Notes: generated by a model not told the origin, from the letters alone. A stretch of DNA of 64,000 bases from an uncultured Lachnospiraceae bacterium (GCA_947652735.1 CANTEG010000001.1:186001-250000); one strand, 5' to 3'. Counted from the stretch's first letter, positions 33,114 to 42,219 are shown. Translations and numbers: made by a program.

Positions 33114-35882
33114 ATAGCAAAACAGCAATCGTGTCATAAATTTATTTACAAATTACCAAGCAAGCGATTAAAACAGGCAAGATGGAATCTTACTCTTCCC
33201 CTACAATTTGCCATAAAAAACAAAAATGATATTGTAGCACTTAACGATAGTCAGATTCTTCGTTGGATTTGTGAACTAAATGGTGTTGAGAATTTGGATT
33301 TTGAAGTATCTAAATTAAAGAAAGAAATAAAATTCATTAAAAAGCAACCCAAAAGCAAAGAAAACAAGAAAAAAATCAAAGAATTATATGAAAAACTATA
33401 TTCGTTGCAATATCAGAAAGATTACTTTTGTATGATTATGAATTCTGATAAAGACTATGATAGAGCAAATCAAGGATTTAAAATAAACGATTATAAATAT
33501 CATAGATTGCTTGGAACCAATGGTGGAATCAAAAAATCAACCATTACATATATAGGGGACAATATTTACAAAGAGATTGTGAGACGGATGGATAATGGTA
33601 GAGATAAAACGAAACCAATTATCCCTGCTAAATTAGAAGCATATCAGGCACTTATTTGCAGTGGGTCTATACCAGTTACGATGCCTAGAATATTAGTGGT
33701 TAATGATTGTAATGTAACTTTTAGAGAAAACGTTATTAGAATCAGCGATGAATGTGAGGGTGAACCACAACTTACATATGAAGAAAATTATAAAATAGAA
33801 TATTGTGACTCTGATGGATATGGATTTATGTCACCAGATTATTCTCGTATCATCAATAAAGATTTATATGGTGATGAGTTTGCAGGACAAACCATATCTG
33901 GGGTAAATACCCGATATGCATGGACTAAGGGGATGTTATTTACATTTGACTTTGTAGAATTTGCGAAAAGAGTAAATCATGAAATATATAAGGTTAAAGA
34001 TGCATGGGGCGAATGGAGAGATGTGAGGGATTACGATGTAATACTTACCACTTCTATGGTTAAGCTATGGGATTCTTATGAAAGTCTTGAGCATTTTATA
34101 AATTGCTGTAATGAAAATCATTATCAATTTTCTATCGCAAAAACTACACCTCATGAACTAGAGAATGTTAGGAATTCAAATTATCAATTTTTACAAACAT
34201 ATAATTTGAATGATGAAGAACTTTATGAATTGTGTAAACCAACGATTGATGAAATTACAGATGTATTAGGTTGTGATTGGAGAAAATCAATCGTGTTTGC
34301 AAAAGGAATGTATCTTAATGAAGATAATATAGATTGCATAGATGATGATTTCATTAAGGCAATTATGATAGATAAACGCCTATTGGATGATTCTTTTGTT
34401 TTAAGAAAAATTCATTCTATGATAAAAAAGAGGATTTCAGATGCAGCAAAAGGCTCTATTAAACTAAGTGGGAATTTTGCCATTGTATCTGGTGATTTAT
34501 ATTCTCTTGCACAGTCTATATTTGGTCTGACGGTTACAGGACTACTAAAATCAGGCGAGGTTTATCATAAATACTGGATTGATAAGAATATTGATGAAAT
34601 TGCCTTATTTCGTGCCCCTATGACTTGCCATAATAATATTAGATGTAGAAAAGTTGTACATAATGAGGAAATGGATTTTTGGTATCAATATAATATGACT
34701 GGGATTATTTTAAATTCGTGGGATACTACTTGTGATGCCCTTAACGGAGCTGATAAGGATTCTGATACTTTTTTTTCAACAGATAATAAAATAATAATTG
34801 AACACACTTTAAATTCGACAACAATTGAATGTATGCAAAGAAAAGTTGAAAAAATTATACCAACAGAAGATGATATGGTACAAGCAAATAAACTTGCATT
34901 TGGAGATGAAATTGGCACTACTACAAACAGAATTACGTCAATGATTGAAAGGCAAGCGGCTTTTGATAAGGATAGTGAAGAATATAAAGTTTTGGATTAT
35001 CGAATTATGTGTGGTCAACACTATCAGCAGACGGCTATCGACAAGGCAAAAGGCATTATTGCTAAGCCCATGCCAAAATATTGGTATGATAAATCAATTT
35101 GTAATAAATTACCTGAAGATACAGAAGATCAAAAACAATTCAAAGAGTTATGTTTAAGAATCGTAGCTGAAAACAAACCATACTTTATGAAGTATGTGTA
35201 TCCTGACTTGATGACAAAATATAATAAATATATTAAAAACACAAATAGTAAATGCATTAGAGAATTCAAAATGGCTATGTTTGATCTAATTAAAAAACCG
35301 AATAAGACTATTCGGGAAAAGGAATTTATTGAGTATTATAAAAAACTTATGCCAGTTGGTGATAACCCATGTACTATCAATCGTATCTCATGGTTGTTTG
35401 AAGATACTTTTAAATCATATATTTGTAAGTATGGTAAAACCAAAGAATTCGATTATTCTATTTTAAAATCTGGTGTTGAATACAGCAAATATGATTATCA
35501 GAGAATCTCAAAAATAAAATCTGAATATGAAGATTCTGTAAAATACTATCAACAATTAGCTAATAAGCAGCGTTTGGATAAAGATGAAGTAAGTGTGAAT
35601 AGAAATATGATGCTACTAAAGTTTAAGGCAAAATGCGGAGAAATCTGTTCAAATGAAAAAGAACTGTGTGATATTGTAATTGACCTTTGTTACTCTTCTT
35701 CTAAATCTAAACAGTTTGCATGGGATATTTGTGGAGAAGTTATCATTGAAAACTTATTAGAAAAGAATGGTCATATAATTAATTATCCTGTTTTAGTTAA
35801 GTCAAATGGTGAGTTTGAATTCGGTGGTGAACAATTTATTATGTGCCAGAAGAGATTTGAGGAGGATGAAGAACTATTATAA
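33114..35882 (+). CDS. Phage single-chain RNA polymerase, YonO/QDE-1-like, AUA start
   Basis: 922 aa. Two signatures of the double-psi beta-barrel RNA polymerase superfamily are visible: RAPMTCHNN near residue 500, equivalent to the R-x-P...P/N motif of cell-encoded RdRPs and YonO, and NGADKDSDTFF with Asp547, Asp549 and Asp551, equivalent to the metal-binding D-x-D-G-D, here with Ser replacing Gly. Length is close to SPbeta YonO (~900 aa), a phage DNA-dependent RNA polymerase. It probably transcribes the late genes. Start chosen at ATA, eight bases behind GGTGGTG; ATG at 33054/33060 would overlap the previous gene and lacks good spacing. Confidence 0.75.
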   Translation: MAKQQSCHKFIYKLPSKRLKQARWNLTLPLQFAIKNKNDIVALNDSQILRWICELNGVENLDFEVSKLKKEIKFIKKQPKSKENKKKIKELYEKLYSLQYQKDYFCMIMNSDKDYDRANQGFKINDYKYHRLLGTNGGIKKSTITYIGDNIYKEIVRRMDNGRDKTKPIIPAKLEAYQALICSGSIPVTMPRILVVNDCNVTFRENVIRISDECEGEPQLTYEENYKIEYCDSDGYGFMSPDYSRIINKDLYGDEFAGQTISGVNTRYAWTKGMLFTFDFVEFAKRVNHEIYKVKDAWGEWRDVRDYDVILTTSMVKLWDSYESLEHFINCCNENHYQFSIAKTTPHELENVRNSNYQFLQTYNLNDEELYELCKPTIDEITDVLGCDWRKSIVFAKGMYLNEDNIDCIDDDFIKAIMIDKRLLDDSFVLRKIHSMIKKRISDAAKGSIKLSGNFAIVSGDLYSLAQSIFGLTVTGLLKSGEVYHKYWIDKNIDEIALFRAPMTCHNNIRCRKVVHNEEMDFWYQYNMTGIILNSWDTTCDALNGADKDSDTFFSTDNKIIIEHTLNSTTIECMQRKVEKIIPTEDDMVQANKLAFGDEIGTTTNRITSMIERQAAFDKDSEEYKVLDYRIMCGQHYQQTAIDKAKGIIAKPMPKYWYDKSICNKLPEDTEDQKQFKELCLRIVAENKPYFMKYVYPDLMTKYNKYIKNTNSKCIREFKMAMFDLIKKPNKTIREKEFIEYYKKLMPVGDNPCTINRISWLFEDTFKSYICKYGKTKEFDYSILKSGVEYSKYDYQRISKIKSEYEDSVKYYQQLANKQRLDKDEVSVNRNMMLLKFKAKCGEICSNEKELCDIVIDLCYSSSKSKQFAWDICGEVIIENLLEKNGHIINYPVLVKSNGEFEFGGEQFIMCQKRFEEDEELL

Positions 35883-36631
35883 TTTTAAACGAAAAGGAGT
35901 ATGTTGACAACATACTCCAAGATAAAAATATTGAGCCGTCTAAAGCATATACATTTTTAAGTATGTATGCAAGATATTTATATCATGAAAAAGGGTTGCG
36001 AAAAGTAAGCATAATTAAAGAACTAAATAGCTTTATGGATAAAAATTATCCACATTACAATCCTGTTGATTGGAGTATAAGTTTAGAGAAATATGCCAAT
36101 AAAGCTGGAAAATATCCTTTGTGTGAATGTAGAGGGGTTTGGATTACGGAAAATGAATTAAAAACCATTGAAGAAATACATGATAAGGTACTTGAACGAC
36201 TTGCTTTTACTCTCCTATGTCTGGGTAAGTTTAGAAATTTCAGAAATCCTAATAACAATAGCTGGGTAACTTATAGTAATGGAGAAATATATTCTATGGC
36301 TTGTATCAATACTACTGCTTTTGAAAAGGATATTAAATTTAGCAAACTAAAAGAACTTGGACTTATTGAATATGCCAAGAAAGTTAATAACCTAAATATT
36401 CAGGTTTTATATATAGATGACACGAGTAAAAATAAACTTTTTATATCTGACTTTAGAAAACTTGGATATGAATGGCGATTGTATAAAGGTGAAAAATATA
36501 TCAGATGTTCCGATTGCGAGATTTTAATAAAAAAGAAAAATAATAATCAAAGATACTGCAAGGATTGCTCAAATATAGTCAGAAATGAACGACAAAAAAA
36601 CATTATGAGAGAAAGAAGAAAAAAATGTTAG
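35879..36631 (+). CDS. Zinc-finger protein downstream of the RNA polymerase, non-AUG start
   Basis: About 250 aa, with a basic C-terminal Cys4 finger (IRCSDCEILIKKKNNNQRYC then KDC). No ATG occurs before 35963, but GAGGAGG (35859-35865) precedes an ATT ATA pair at 35876-35881, where ATA overlaps the polymerase stop as ATAA. The protein may bind nucleic acid and assist the polymerase. The exact start (ATT, ATA, or a later ATA) is open. Confidence 0.6.
   Translation: MILNEKEYVDNILQDKNIEPSKAYTFLSMYARYLYHEKGLRKVSIIKELNSFMDKNYPHYNPVDWSISLEKYANKAGKYPLCECRGVWITENELKTIEEIHDKVLERLAFTLLCLGKFRNFRNPNNNSWVTYSNGEIYSMACINTTAFEKDIKFSKLKELGLIEYAKKVNNLNIQVLYIDDTSKNKLFISDFRKLGYEWRLYKGEKYIRCSDCEILIKKKNNNQRYCKDCSNIVRNERQKNIMRERRKKC
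35896..35918 (+). repeat. Perfect hairpin covering an AAGGAG
   Basis: GGAGTATGTT-gac-AACATACTCC: a 10-bp stem with a 3-nt loop at the start of the zinc-finger gene. Could sequester an internal ribosome-binding site. Confidence 0.65.
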
Positions 36632-37013
36632 CTTTCTGAATTTTTAAATAATGTTAAAAAATGCTTTATTTACAAGGGGTTTCGGACTTGCTTTTTCAAA
36701 TTGAGATTTTCGTAATATGGTAAGGATTATTTCCCATTGGAGTGAACTATAATGTCCTTAGGGCTTATAGTCTAAAAATATATAAAACAGAACAATGATT
36801 TATCGCTTTTATCATACTTAGCGAGAATGTACGTATTTGCGGTTCTGGAAGTAATTTGAAGTAGATTAGTAATCTATGAAGGCGTTTATAAAGAGTATTT
36901 TTTCAATAATTAATATTATCAATCTCTTTGTTCCTTAATTTTATCTTTTTCTTATACAGGTGGCGGTGCTGCTATTTCAGCGGTATCGTCATTTGTTCTT
37001 TTTAAAATAATAT
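36632..37013. other. Non-coding spacer before tRNA
   Basis: ~380 bp without a gene. Contains short stems (CGCT...AGCG near 36807; TAGATT-agt-AATCTA; GCTG-ctattt-CAGC near 36970) but no clear promoter or terminator. May hold a late promoter used by the phage polymerase or a structured leader. Confidence 0.4.
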
Positions 37014-37088
37014 CGCGGGGTGGAGCAGTCAGGTAGCTTGTCAGCCTCATAAGCTGAAGGTCGTGAGTTCAAATCTCACTCTCCGCGT
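37014..37088 (+). tRNA. tRNA with CAU anticodon, initiator-like body
   Basis: Cloverleaf with acceptor CGCGGGG/CTCCGCG, D-arm GAGC...GCTT, anticodon arm TCAGC-CTCATAA-GCTGA (CAT at 37048-37050) and T-arm GTGAG-TTCAAAT-CTCAC. The 5' half (CGCGGGGTGGAGCAG), A11:U24 and the CTCATAA loop match bacterial initiator tRNA. It has C1:G72 instead of the initiator mismatch, lacks the three G:C anticodon-stem pairs, and carries one extra T between the T-stem and the acceptor. CCA is not encoded. It could read AUG, or AUA if C34 becomes lysidine. Confidence 0.85.
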
Positions 37089-37202
37089 CTATTTTGTCTG
37101 TTTTGTAAAATAGACCTCCGTCACGAGGCTTGTCGTCAATAGCCCACAAATTGTAAATATATCACAGTTTAAATAAAATATATGGATGAAAGGAAAAATT
37201 CT

Positions 37203-37415
37203 ATGGCAAATCAATTAAAGAAAACAAGAACGATTACAGATAAAATTTCAGTAAAAGGAATGTTATCTGAAGATGGTACTACTATCACATATATGAATGA
37301 TAAAGTTGAGGAAAAGATTACTATTGCAGAATGTTTAAACATCTTTAAGGGAAAACCTGTAGATTTCAGTATTCAGCAGAAATCAGAAGATGAATTGCCT
37401 GAAGATGAAGAATAG
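37203..37415 (+). CDS. Small hypothetical protein
   Basis: 70 aa, start at the Met behind AAAGGA. Basic N-terminus (KKTRTITDKISVKGML) and very acidic C-terminus (DELPEDEE). It lies 17 bp before the phosphoesterase and is co-transcribed. Unknown. Confidence 0.55.
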   Translation: MANQLKKTRTITDKISVKGMLSEDGTTITYMNDKVEEKITIAECLNIFKGKPVDFSIQQKSEDELPEDEE

Positions 37416-37431
37416 AGAGTAGGTGTTTTAA

Positions 37432-38625
37432 ATAAATAGTCAGACACTAATACAACCTAATGAAACACCAAAGGCATATCGTATTCGTTTATATAAGAAC
37501 AAAGAATTATACGGATTAAACAACGAAGAAATCGGTAAGTTATGTAATGAAGCATTTGGGGTAGAGTGGACTGAATCTGCTCACAGAAAGAAAACACAGA
37601 ATTATCTTAAAGGATATAATGATGCAAAGGCGGAGTTAGGCAATGCAGATCAGCAGCTACAAAATATGATTGATGAAAATAAGAGGCTTATTAAAGAAGT
37701 AAAAAAAGAAAAACAAAAACTCTCGGATGAGCGTGTTGAGTTTAATAGGCAAATTCGTCAAGAGGCACGAAAAGAATCATATGCAGATATGGTTAAGAGA
37801 ATTATTTGTGAAAATGTTGAGCCTCTGAATATTCAAATGAATCATACGCTATTTAATAGTGAAACGGATTTATTGTGTCATTTGACAGATATTCATACTG
37901 GTATAGAGATTAATAATTGGAAGAACACTTTTAATGAAGAGGTTTTAAAACAGCGTATTGAAAAATATACATCAGATATCCTTGATATTTATAGATTGCA
38001 CCAATCACAAGATTGCTATTTAGTTATTGGTGAAATTCTATCAGGTCTTATACATAGTAATCTAAGATTACAAAATAATATGGATCTAATGGAGCAATTC
38101 AAATACGTTTCAGAATTAATTTCTATTATGTTAGTAAAATTAGCAAATAATTTTAATCATGTTTATGTATATACTACCCCCGGTAATCATAGTCGTATTG
38201 TTGCAAAGAAAGAAGATGCTTTAGATGGAGAAAATATGGATATATTACTTCCATTCTATCTTAAAGCAAGACTACAAAATGTTGAAAATATTAATATTTG
38301 TGATAATACTATTGAGCCAGAAATTGCCATGTTTAGCATTCGTGGTAAAACTATTATGTCCGCACATGGACATAAAGATAGTCCATCCAATGTTGTACAG
38401 AATTTTACTATGATGTTTTCAATAAAGCCAGATATAGTGTTGTTGGGACATCGTCATTTGAATGGTTTAACCACTGTATATGACACAAAAGTGATTGAAA
38501 GTGGCTGTGTATCAGGTTCAGACCAATTTGCTGTATCAATTAGAAAAACAAATAAACCAGAACAAACGGTATCAGTTATTGGTAAAAATGGTCTGATCTG
38601 TTTGTATGACATACAACTTGACTAG
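37432..38625 (+). CDS. Metallophosphoesterase, AUA start
   Basis: 397 aa. The C-terminal ~250 residues are a calcineurin-like fold: DIHTG (D153, H155), VIGEILSG, GNHSR (N252, H253), AHGH (312-314) and GHRHLN (H340, H342), enough ligands for a two-metal site. The N-terminus has a small HTH-like region (GLNNEEIGKLCNEAFG) and a coiled coil. An in-frame TAA lies directly before ATA, AGGTG is six bases upstream, and no ATG, GTG or TTG occurs until about codon 79, so AUA initiation is strongly implied. Comparable to SPbeta YonJ by position and type. Substrate unknown. Confidence 0.8.
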   Translation: MNSQTLIQPNETPKAYRIRLYKNKELYGLNNEEIGKLCNEAFGVEWTESAHRKKTQNYLKGYNDAKAELGNADQQLQNMIDENKRLIKEVKKEKQKLSDERVEFNRQIRQEARKESYADMVKRIICENVEPLNIQMNHTLFNSETDLLCHLTDIHTGIEINNWKNTFNEEVLKQRIEKYTSDILDIYRLHQSQDCYLVIGEILSGLIHSNLRLQNNMDLMEQFKYVSELISIMLVKLANNFNHVYVYTTPGNHSRIVAKKEDALDGENMDILLPFYLKARLQNVENINICDNTIEPEIAMFSIRGKTIMSAHGHKDSPSNVVQNFTMMFSIKPDIVLLGHRHLNGLTTVYDTKVIESGCVSGSDQFAVSIRKTNKPEQTVSVIGKNGLICLYDIQLD

Positions 38626-38659
38626 CAATTAAATACTATTTCATGCGGAGGAAAAGATA

Positions 38660-38809
38660 ATGGATAAACTTATATATTATATAAAACAATTATTGCCACT
38701 CAAATATCACTCAAAATACAGACTCCAAACTGGAGAAAAATATCTCATAATCTGGAGACAATGGTTTGGCAAGCCATTTGATATTGAACATTTTAAACTT
38801 GTAGACTAA
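38660..38809 (+). CDS. Small basic aromatic protein (49 aa)
   Basis: MDKLIYYIKQLLPLKYHSKY then RLQTGEKYLIIWRQWFGKPF, SD GGAGG. Short, basic and amphipathic. It stands between the phosphoesterase and HU. Unknown. Confidence 0.55.
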   Translation: MDKLIYYIKQLLPLKYHSKYRLQTGEKYLIIWRQWFGKPFDIEHFKLVD

Positions 38810-38854
38810 TGGTACTCTCCTATTTTAATTGAAAATGAAAGGAAATAAAAATAT

Positions 38855-39130
38855 ATGATAAAGACAGACATGATTAAAGCAGTTGCTTCTGAGGCAGAAG
38901 TAGCAAATAAAGTTGCTGAAGCAGTTATTAATGCGTATGGGAAGTTTGTACTTAGTGCACTTGACGAGAAGCGTGATGAGAAAGTTCCCCTCCCTGGGCT
39001 TGGTTTATTTTCTGTGAAACATGTTAAGGAAAAAAGTGGCATTGCAGCTTTAGCAGGTGGTAAGGCATGGACAAAACCTGCTCATGACGAAATTCAGTTT
39101 AAGCTCAGTAAATCCATCAAGGAACTGTAA
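38855..39130 (+). CDS. HU-family DNA-binding protein
   Basis: 91 aa, standard HU length. N-terminal helices MIKTDMIKAVASEAEVANKV, the dimer strand VPLPGLGLFSVKHV and the DNA-binding arm region. HU bends and packages DNA. SPbeta also carries an HU gene (YonN) beside its RNA polymerase gene. Confidence 0.88.
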   Translation: MIKTDMIKAVASEAEVANKVAEAVINAYGKFVLSALDEKRDEKVPLPGLGLFSVKHVKEKSGIAALAGGKAWTKPAHDEIQFKLSKSIKEL

Positions 39131-39152
39131 TCTGATTGGCAGGTGTTTTACA

Positions 39153-39296
39153 TTGTATGATGAAATCGTAAAATCTATAGACCTCACTAATGATGAGATA
39201 GAAATTCTCAAAGAACTTCTCTTCTATCGTTTGGATCAGTGTATTTCTGTTGGCGAAGAAATTACTGTAAAAGAATTACTTGAAAAATTGAATTAG
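39153..39296 (+). CDS. Small helical protein (47 aa), TTG start
   Basis: TTG start eight bases behind AGGTG: (M)YDEIVKSIDLTNDEIEILK then ELLFYRLDQCISVGEEI. The upstream in-frame ATG lies inside the HU gene and has no SD. Followed by a terminator. Unknown. Confidence 0.5.
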   Translation: MYDEIVKSIDLTNDEIEILKELLFYRLDQCISVGEEITVKELLEKLN

Positions 39297-39311
39297 TGAT
39301 ATTTTTGTGAT

Positions 39312-39353
39312 AAGGCTTGCGTTCAAAAAAATGAGCGCAGGTCTTATTTATTT
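39312..39353 (+). terminator. Rho-independent terminator
   Basis: 13-bp stem with three GU pairs (AAGGCTTGCGTTC with GAGCGCAGGTCTT), then TATTTATTT. Confidence 0.75.
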
Positions 39354-39368
39354 GGAGAAGTATGTAGT

Positions 39369-39520
39369 ATCCAATGTGATTTTTAGAAATCTGTAATGCT
39401 ACTTGGATTTGTGATGGCGTTATATGGATCATAACCTGCATTGGATTTTTGGAGAGGATAAGGAAGTCTAGCTAACTTCTGAAGGTGGTACTCCGTATCC
39501 CACTGCCCTCTTCTATTTTA
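39369..39520 (+). ncRNA. Candidate structured RNA between late gene blocks
   Basis: First domain: ATCCAATG/CATTGGAT (39369-39376 with 39439-39446) closing two hairpins, GATTT-ttag-AAATC and GTTAT-atggatc-ATAAC. Second domain: GAGAGG...CCTCTTC enclosing GAAGT-ctagcta-ACTTC, followed by a T-rich tail. No gene fits the interval. Could be a small RNA or a 5' leader of the HNH gene. Confidence 0.5.
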
Positions 39521-39551
39521 TTTTTGATACGGAGAGAACGGAGAAATATAA

Positions 39552-40583
39552 ATGGGTTTAATATTACCTCAAAAAATTAAAATCAAATGGGCAACTACAA
39601 GTAGACAACATTATATTGACTTAGGTTACAATTATACAAGCATAGGAGATTTATTTGAAGTAGATGTTGAAGATTTGAGTAAGGGTTCAACTAATGTTGT
39701 AAAGATTAAATGTGATTATTGTGAAAATATCGTTGACATGGAATGGAAACAATATTTAAATCTTCGAGGAAGTACATATTGTTGTCCAAAATGTATAAAA
39801 CATAAAAAGAAAACAAAAGATGAAAATGGAAATTTAATATATGTTGAAATACCATATCGAAATAGAGATTGGCTATATAATGAATATATTATAAAAAATC
39901 GTGAAGCAGCTGATATAGCAAAACAATGTGGAATACATCAAAGAACGCTTAGAGAGTGGATTTCTATGCTAGATTTACCAAATAAACCAACCAAAACAGA
40001 TAAACTTACGAAAGAAATTTTATATGATTTATATAGAGTACAACACAAATCATCTCTTGAAATTGCAAAAATGTTTGATATTACGGATGGAGCGGTTTTA
40101 TATTGGTTGAGAAAATATAATATTCCATCTTATTCAATATCGGAAGCAGTAAATTTTTACCTTTATGAAAAAGGTGGTATTGAAAAAGCAAGAGAAAATC
40201 AATCTACAATGGAAAATAGAATCAAATCATCTTGTAGGCAAAGAGGAATTTCATTTGAGGATTTTGATGGATTTGCTGTAACGGAACAACACATGGCACG
40301 AAATAATACATATTATAAAGAATGGAAAAATAAAGTTTTCAAACGTGATAATTACACTTGTCAATGTTGTGGCAAGCGTGGCGGAAATCTAAATGCTCAT
40401 CATTTGTATAATTTTTCTGAATATGAAGATTTGAGATATGATGTGGATAATGGTATTACTTTTTGTGAACATTGTCATTTGATAAATTATCCAAATAGTT
40501 TTCATTCTATATATGGTGAAAAAGGTAATACACCTGAACAGGTGTATGAATTTATAAAAATGAGACAAAAAGAGGCGGTTTAG
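39552..40583 (+). CDS. HNH homing-type endonuclease with zinc finger and HTH motifs
   Basis: 343 aa. The N-terminal region has a Cys4 finger (KCDYCENIVDMEWKQ ... CCPKCIKH). Two HTH-like repeats follow (REAADIAKQCGIHQRTLREW and KSSLEIAKMFDITDGAVLYW). A C-terminal HNH nuclease begins CQCCGKRGGNLNAHHLYNFS, with CEHCH later. This is the layout of phage homing endonucleases that recognise long sites. Free-standing, between HU and recombinase. Confidence 0.86.
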   Translation: MGLILPQKIKIKWATTSRQHYIDLGYNYTSIGDLFEVDVEDLSKGSTNVVKIKCDYCENIVDMEWKQYLNLRGSTYCCPKCIKHKKKTKDENGNLIYVEIPYRNRDWLYNEYIIKNREAADIAKQCGIHQRTLREWISMLDLPNKPTKTDKLTKEILYDLYRVQHKSSLEIAKMFDITDGAVLYWLRKYNIPSYSISEAVNFYLYEKGGIEKARENQSTMENRIKSSCRQRGISFEDFDGFAVTEQHMARNNTYYKEWKNKVFKRDNYTCQCCGKRGGNLNAHHLYNFSEYEDLRYDVDNGITFCEHCHLINYPNSFHSIYGEKGNTPEQVYEFIKMRQKEAV

Positions 40584-40626
40584 TATGTGCTATCGCTTCT
40601 TTTTTATTTGAAAGGAAGTGATAGGT

Positions 40627-41631
40627 TTGCGTGGGCGAATATATAACAACTTTTATACTCCTGAATTATGGGAACAGGTGAATAAAGAAAATAAAAGAAT
40701 TGTCGATGATTTTCTTGCAGAATATAAACAAAGGAAGAAATCTAAGGGAACGATTGATGGTTATTTTAATGATCTTCGTATTATAATGATATATATACTT
40801 AAAGAATTGGATAATCGTTGTGTTCTTGAGCTAAACAAAAAAGATTTTAGAGGTCTTAGTTTATATTTTACAGAAGAATGTGGTATGTCTCCAGCAAGAA
40901 CAAATAGACTCAAAAGTGCAATAAATAGTCTATTAACATTTTGTGAAGAAGATGATGATTATGACTATGAAATCAATATGGCAAAAAAGGTTAAGGGTAT
41001 TCCTCGTGAGCGTGTAAAAGACGATGAGGATAATTTCTTTTTCACATTTGAAGAATTCATTAAAGTCAGGGATATTCTTGTAGAAAAAGGTAGATTACAA
41101 GACGCTTGTTTATGGAGCCTAGGATTTGATTCTGCAGGACGAAGGAACGAATTATTCCAAGTTGAAAAGCATGGATTATTAGATGGTAATAAAACTAATA
41201 TTGTTATTGGTAAACGTGGGAAAAAATTCTATTTAGTTTATCTTGATGACACTAAAGAATTGATTAGACAATATCTTGAAGAACGTGGAGAAGATGATAT
41301 AGATTCTTTATGGATAAAAGGTACTGGCAAAAACAAACAACCGATTACTGGTGATGCTTTATATGATAGAGTGTGTTCAATATCTAAAATTTTATCAGAA
41401 GTTCGTGGAGAGCAGTGTAATATTTTTCCTCATACCATGCGTCATAGTAGACTTGAATGTTTAGCACAAGGAACTGATACCAGATTATTAGATAAAAATG
41501 GAAAACCCCAAAAATATCCTTTAGAACAAGTACAAGTTTTTGCACACCATAGTGACGTATCAACGACCCAGGGGTACTTAAAGGATCACAGTTCTGAATT
41601 GATTGATGAAATGTTTGGTTTTGGAAAATAA
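40627..41631 (+). CDS. Phage tyrosine recombinase-like protein
   Basis: 334 aa, TTG start: the sequence AAGGAAGTGAT is better explained as the SD than as a GTG start. Core-binding domain, then catalytic motifs: Arg in DSAGRRNELF, HTMRHS (H-x-x-R), FAHHSDVSTTQGYL with the candidate nucleophile Tyr. It lies in the structural arm far from the other recombinase. SPbeta also has integrase-like proteins (YopP, YopR) outside its real integrase, so this may be regulatory or act in resolution. Confidence 0.78.
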   Translation: MRGRIYNNFYTPELWEQVNKENKRIVDDFLAEYKQRKKSKGTIDGYFNDLRIIMIYILKELDNRCVLELNKKDFRGLSLYFTEECGMSPARTNRLKSAINSLLTFCEEDDDYDYEINMAKKVKGIPRERVKDDEDNFFFTFEEFIKVRDILVEKGRLQDACLWSLGFDSAGRRNELFQVEKHGLLDGNKTNIVIGKRGKKFYLVYLDDTKELIRQYLEERGEDDIDSLWIKGTGKNKQPITGDALYDRVCSISKILSEVRGEQCNIFPHTMRHSRLECLAQGTDTRLLDKNGKPQKYPLEQVQVFAHHSDVSTTQGYLKDHSSELIDEMFGFGK

Positions 41632-41784
41632 TCCCACGAATCTCCAATTTCAAGTCTCATCTATCATTAGAATATCTGATGTGGAATTCAACCCTACCAC
41701 CTTTCGGAGTACTGACCGTGACAGGCGGTAAATTAGCGAATGACTGCTGTGCGGTCTGACATTCTGGAAAGACAGAACACTTCA

Positions 41785-41809
41785 GGAGAGTTTTTACACT
41801 CTCCTTTTA
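41785..41809 (+). terminator. Hairpin directly 5' of tRNA-Asn
   Basis: GGAGAG-tttttaca-CTCTCC followed by TTTTA. Can act as a terminator or tRNA processing signal. The preceding 41640-41784 spacer also folds (GACTG/CGGTC, TCTG/CAGA) and has no gene. Confidence 0.6.
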
Positions 41810-41810
41810 T

Positions 41811-41884
41811 TGGCTAGTAGCTCAGTTGGTAGTAGCGTTTGATTGTTAATCAAAATGCCACAGGTTCGAACCCTGTCTAGCCAG
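41811..41884 (+). tRNA. tRNA-Asn(GUU)
   Basis: Acceptor TGGCTAG/CTAGCCA, anticodon stem TTTGA/TCAAA with loop TTGTTAA (GTT at 41845-41847), T-arm ACAGG-TTCGAAC-CCTGT. The D-stem has one mismatch. No encoded CCA. Phage-borne tRNA in the late region. Confidence 0.93.
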
Positions 41885-41928
41885 TTAATATAAAAACTGA
41901 AAATATAAAAAAGAAAGCAGGTGAAATA

Positions 41929-42201
41929 ATGCCAAAACTTAGTTTGGATGATTTTCAATTACAACCAGGACAGGTTCGTATGATAACCAAAGATTCGGGG
42001 CAAACAGTTCAATCTATAGAAATTTTATTAGGCGATCAAACTAAAGCTGAAATGATGATTAACGAAGAAGAAAATGTAATGAACTTAGTAGTCCGTGATA
42101 CTGTTTTAACAGATATTCCCCAATTACAATGTACTGTAGATAAAACTACTTTACGGGATTATATTTCTGGACTCACAAAATTATATAACACATTAAAATA
42201 G
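41929..42201 (+). CDS. Hypothetical phage protein
   Basis: 90 aa behind AGGTG. Beta-rich (FQLQPGQVRMITKDSG), likely a small structural or regulatory protein. First of three adjacent genes upstream of the accessory island. Unknown. Confidence 0.6.
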   Translation: MPKLSLDDFQLQPGQVRMITKDSGQTVQSIEILLGDQTKAEMMINEEENVMNLVVRDTVLTDIPQLQCTVDKTTLRDYISGLTKLYNTLK

Positions 42202-42219
42202 AAAAAGGAGAATGAAAAA

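Noticed and set aside
36632-37013. Additional tRNA in the spacer before the CAU tRNA
   Set aside because: Short stems are present but no acceptor, T-loop or anticodon arm can be assembled into a cloverleaf.
39460-39520. Possible tRNA around the GAAGT-ctagcta-ACTTC arm
   Set aside because: The 5-bp/7-nt arm looks like an anticodon arm, but there is no T-arm and no 7-bp acceptor stem; annotated only as structured RNA.
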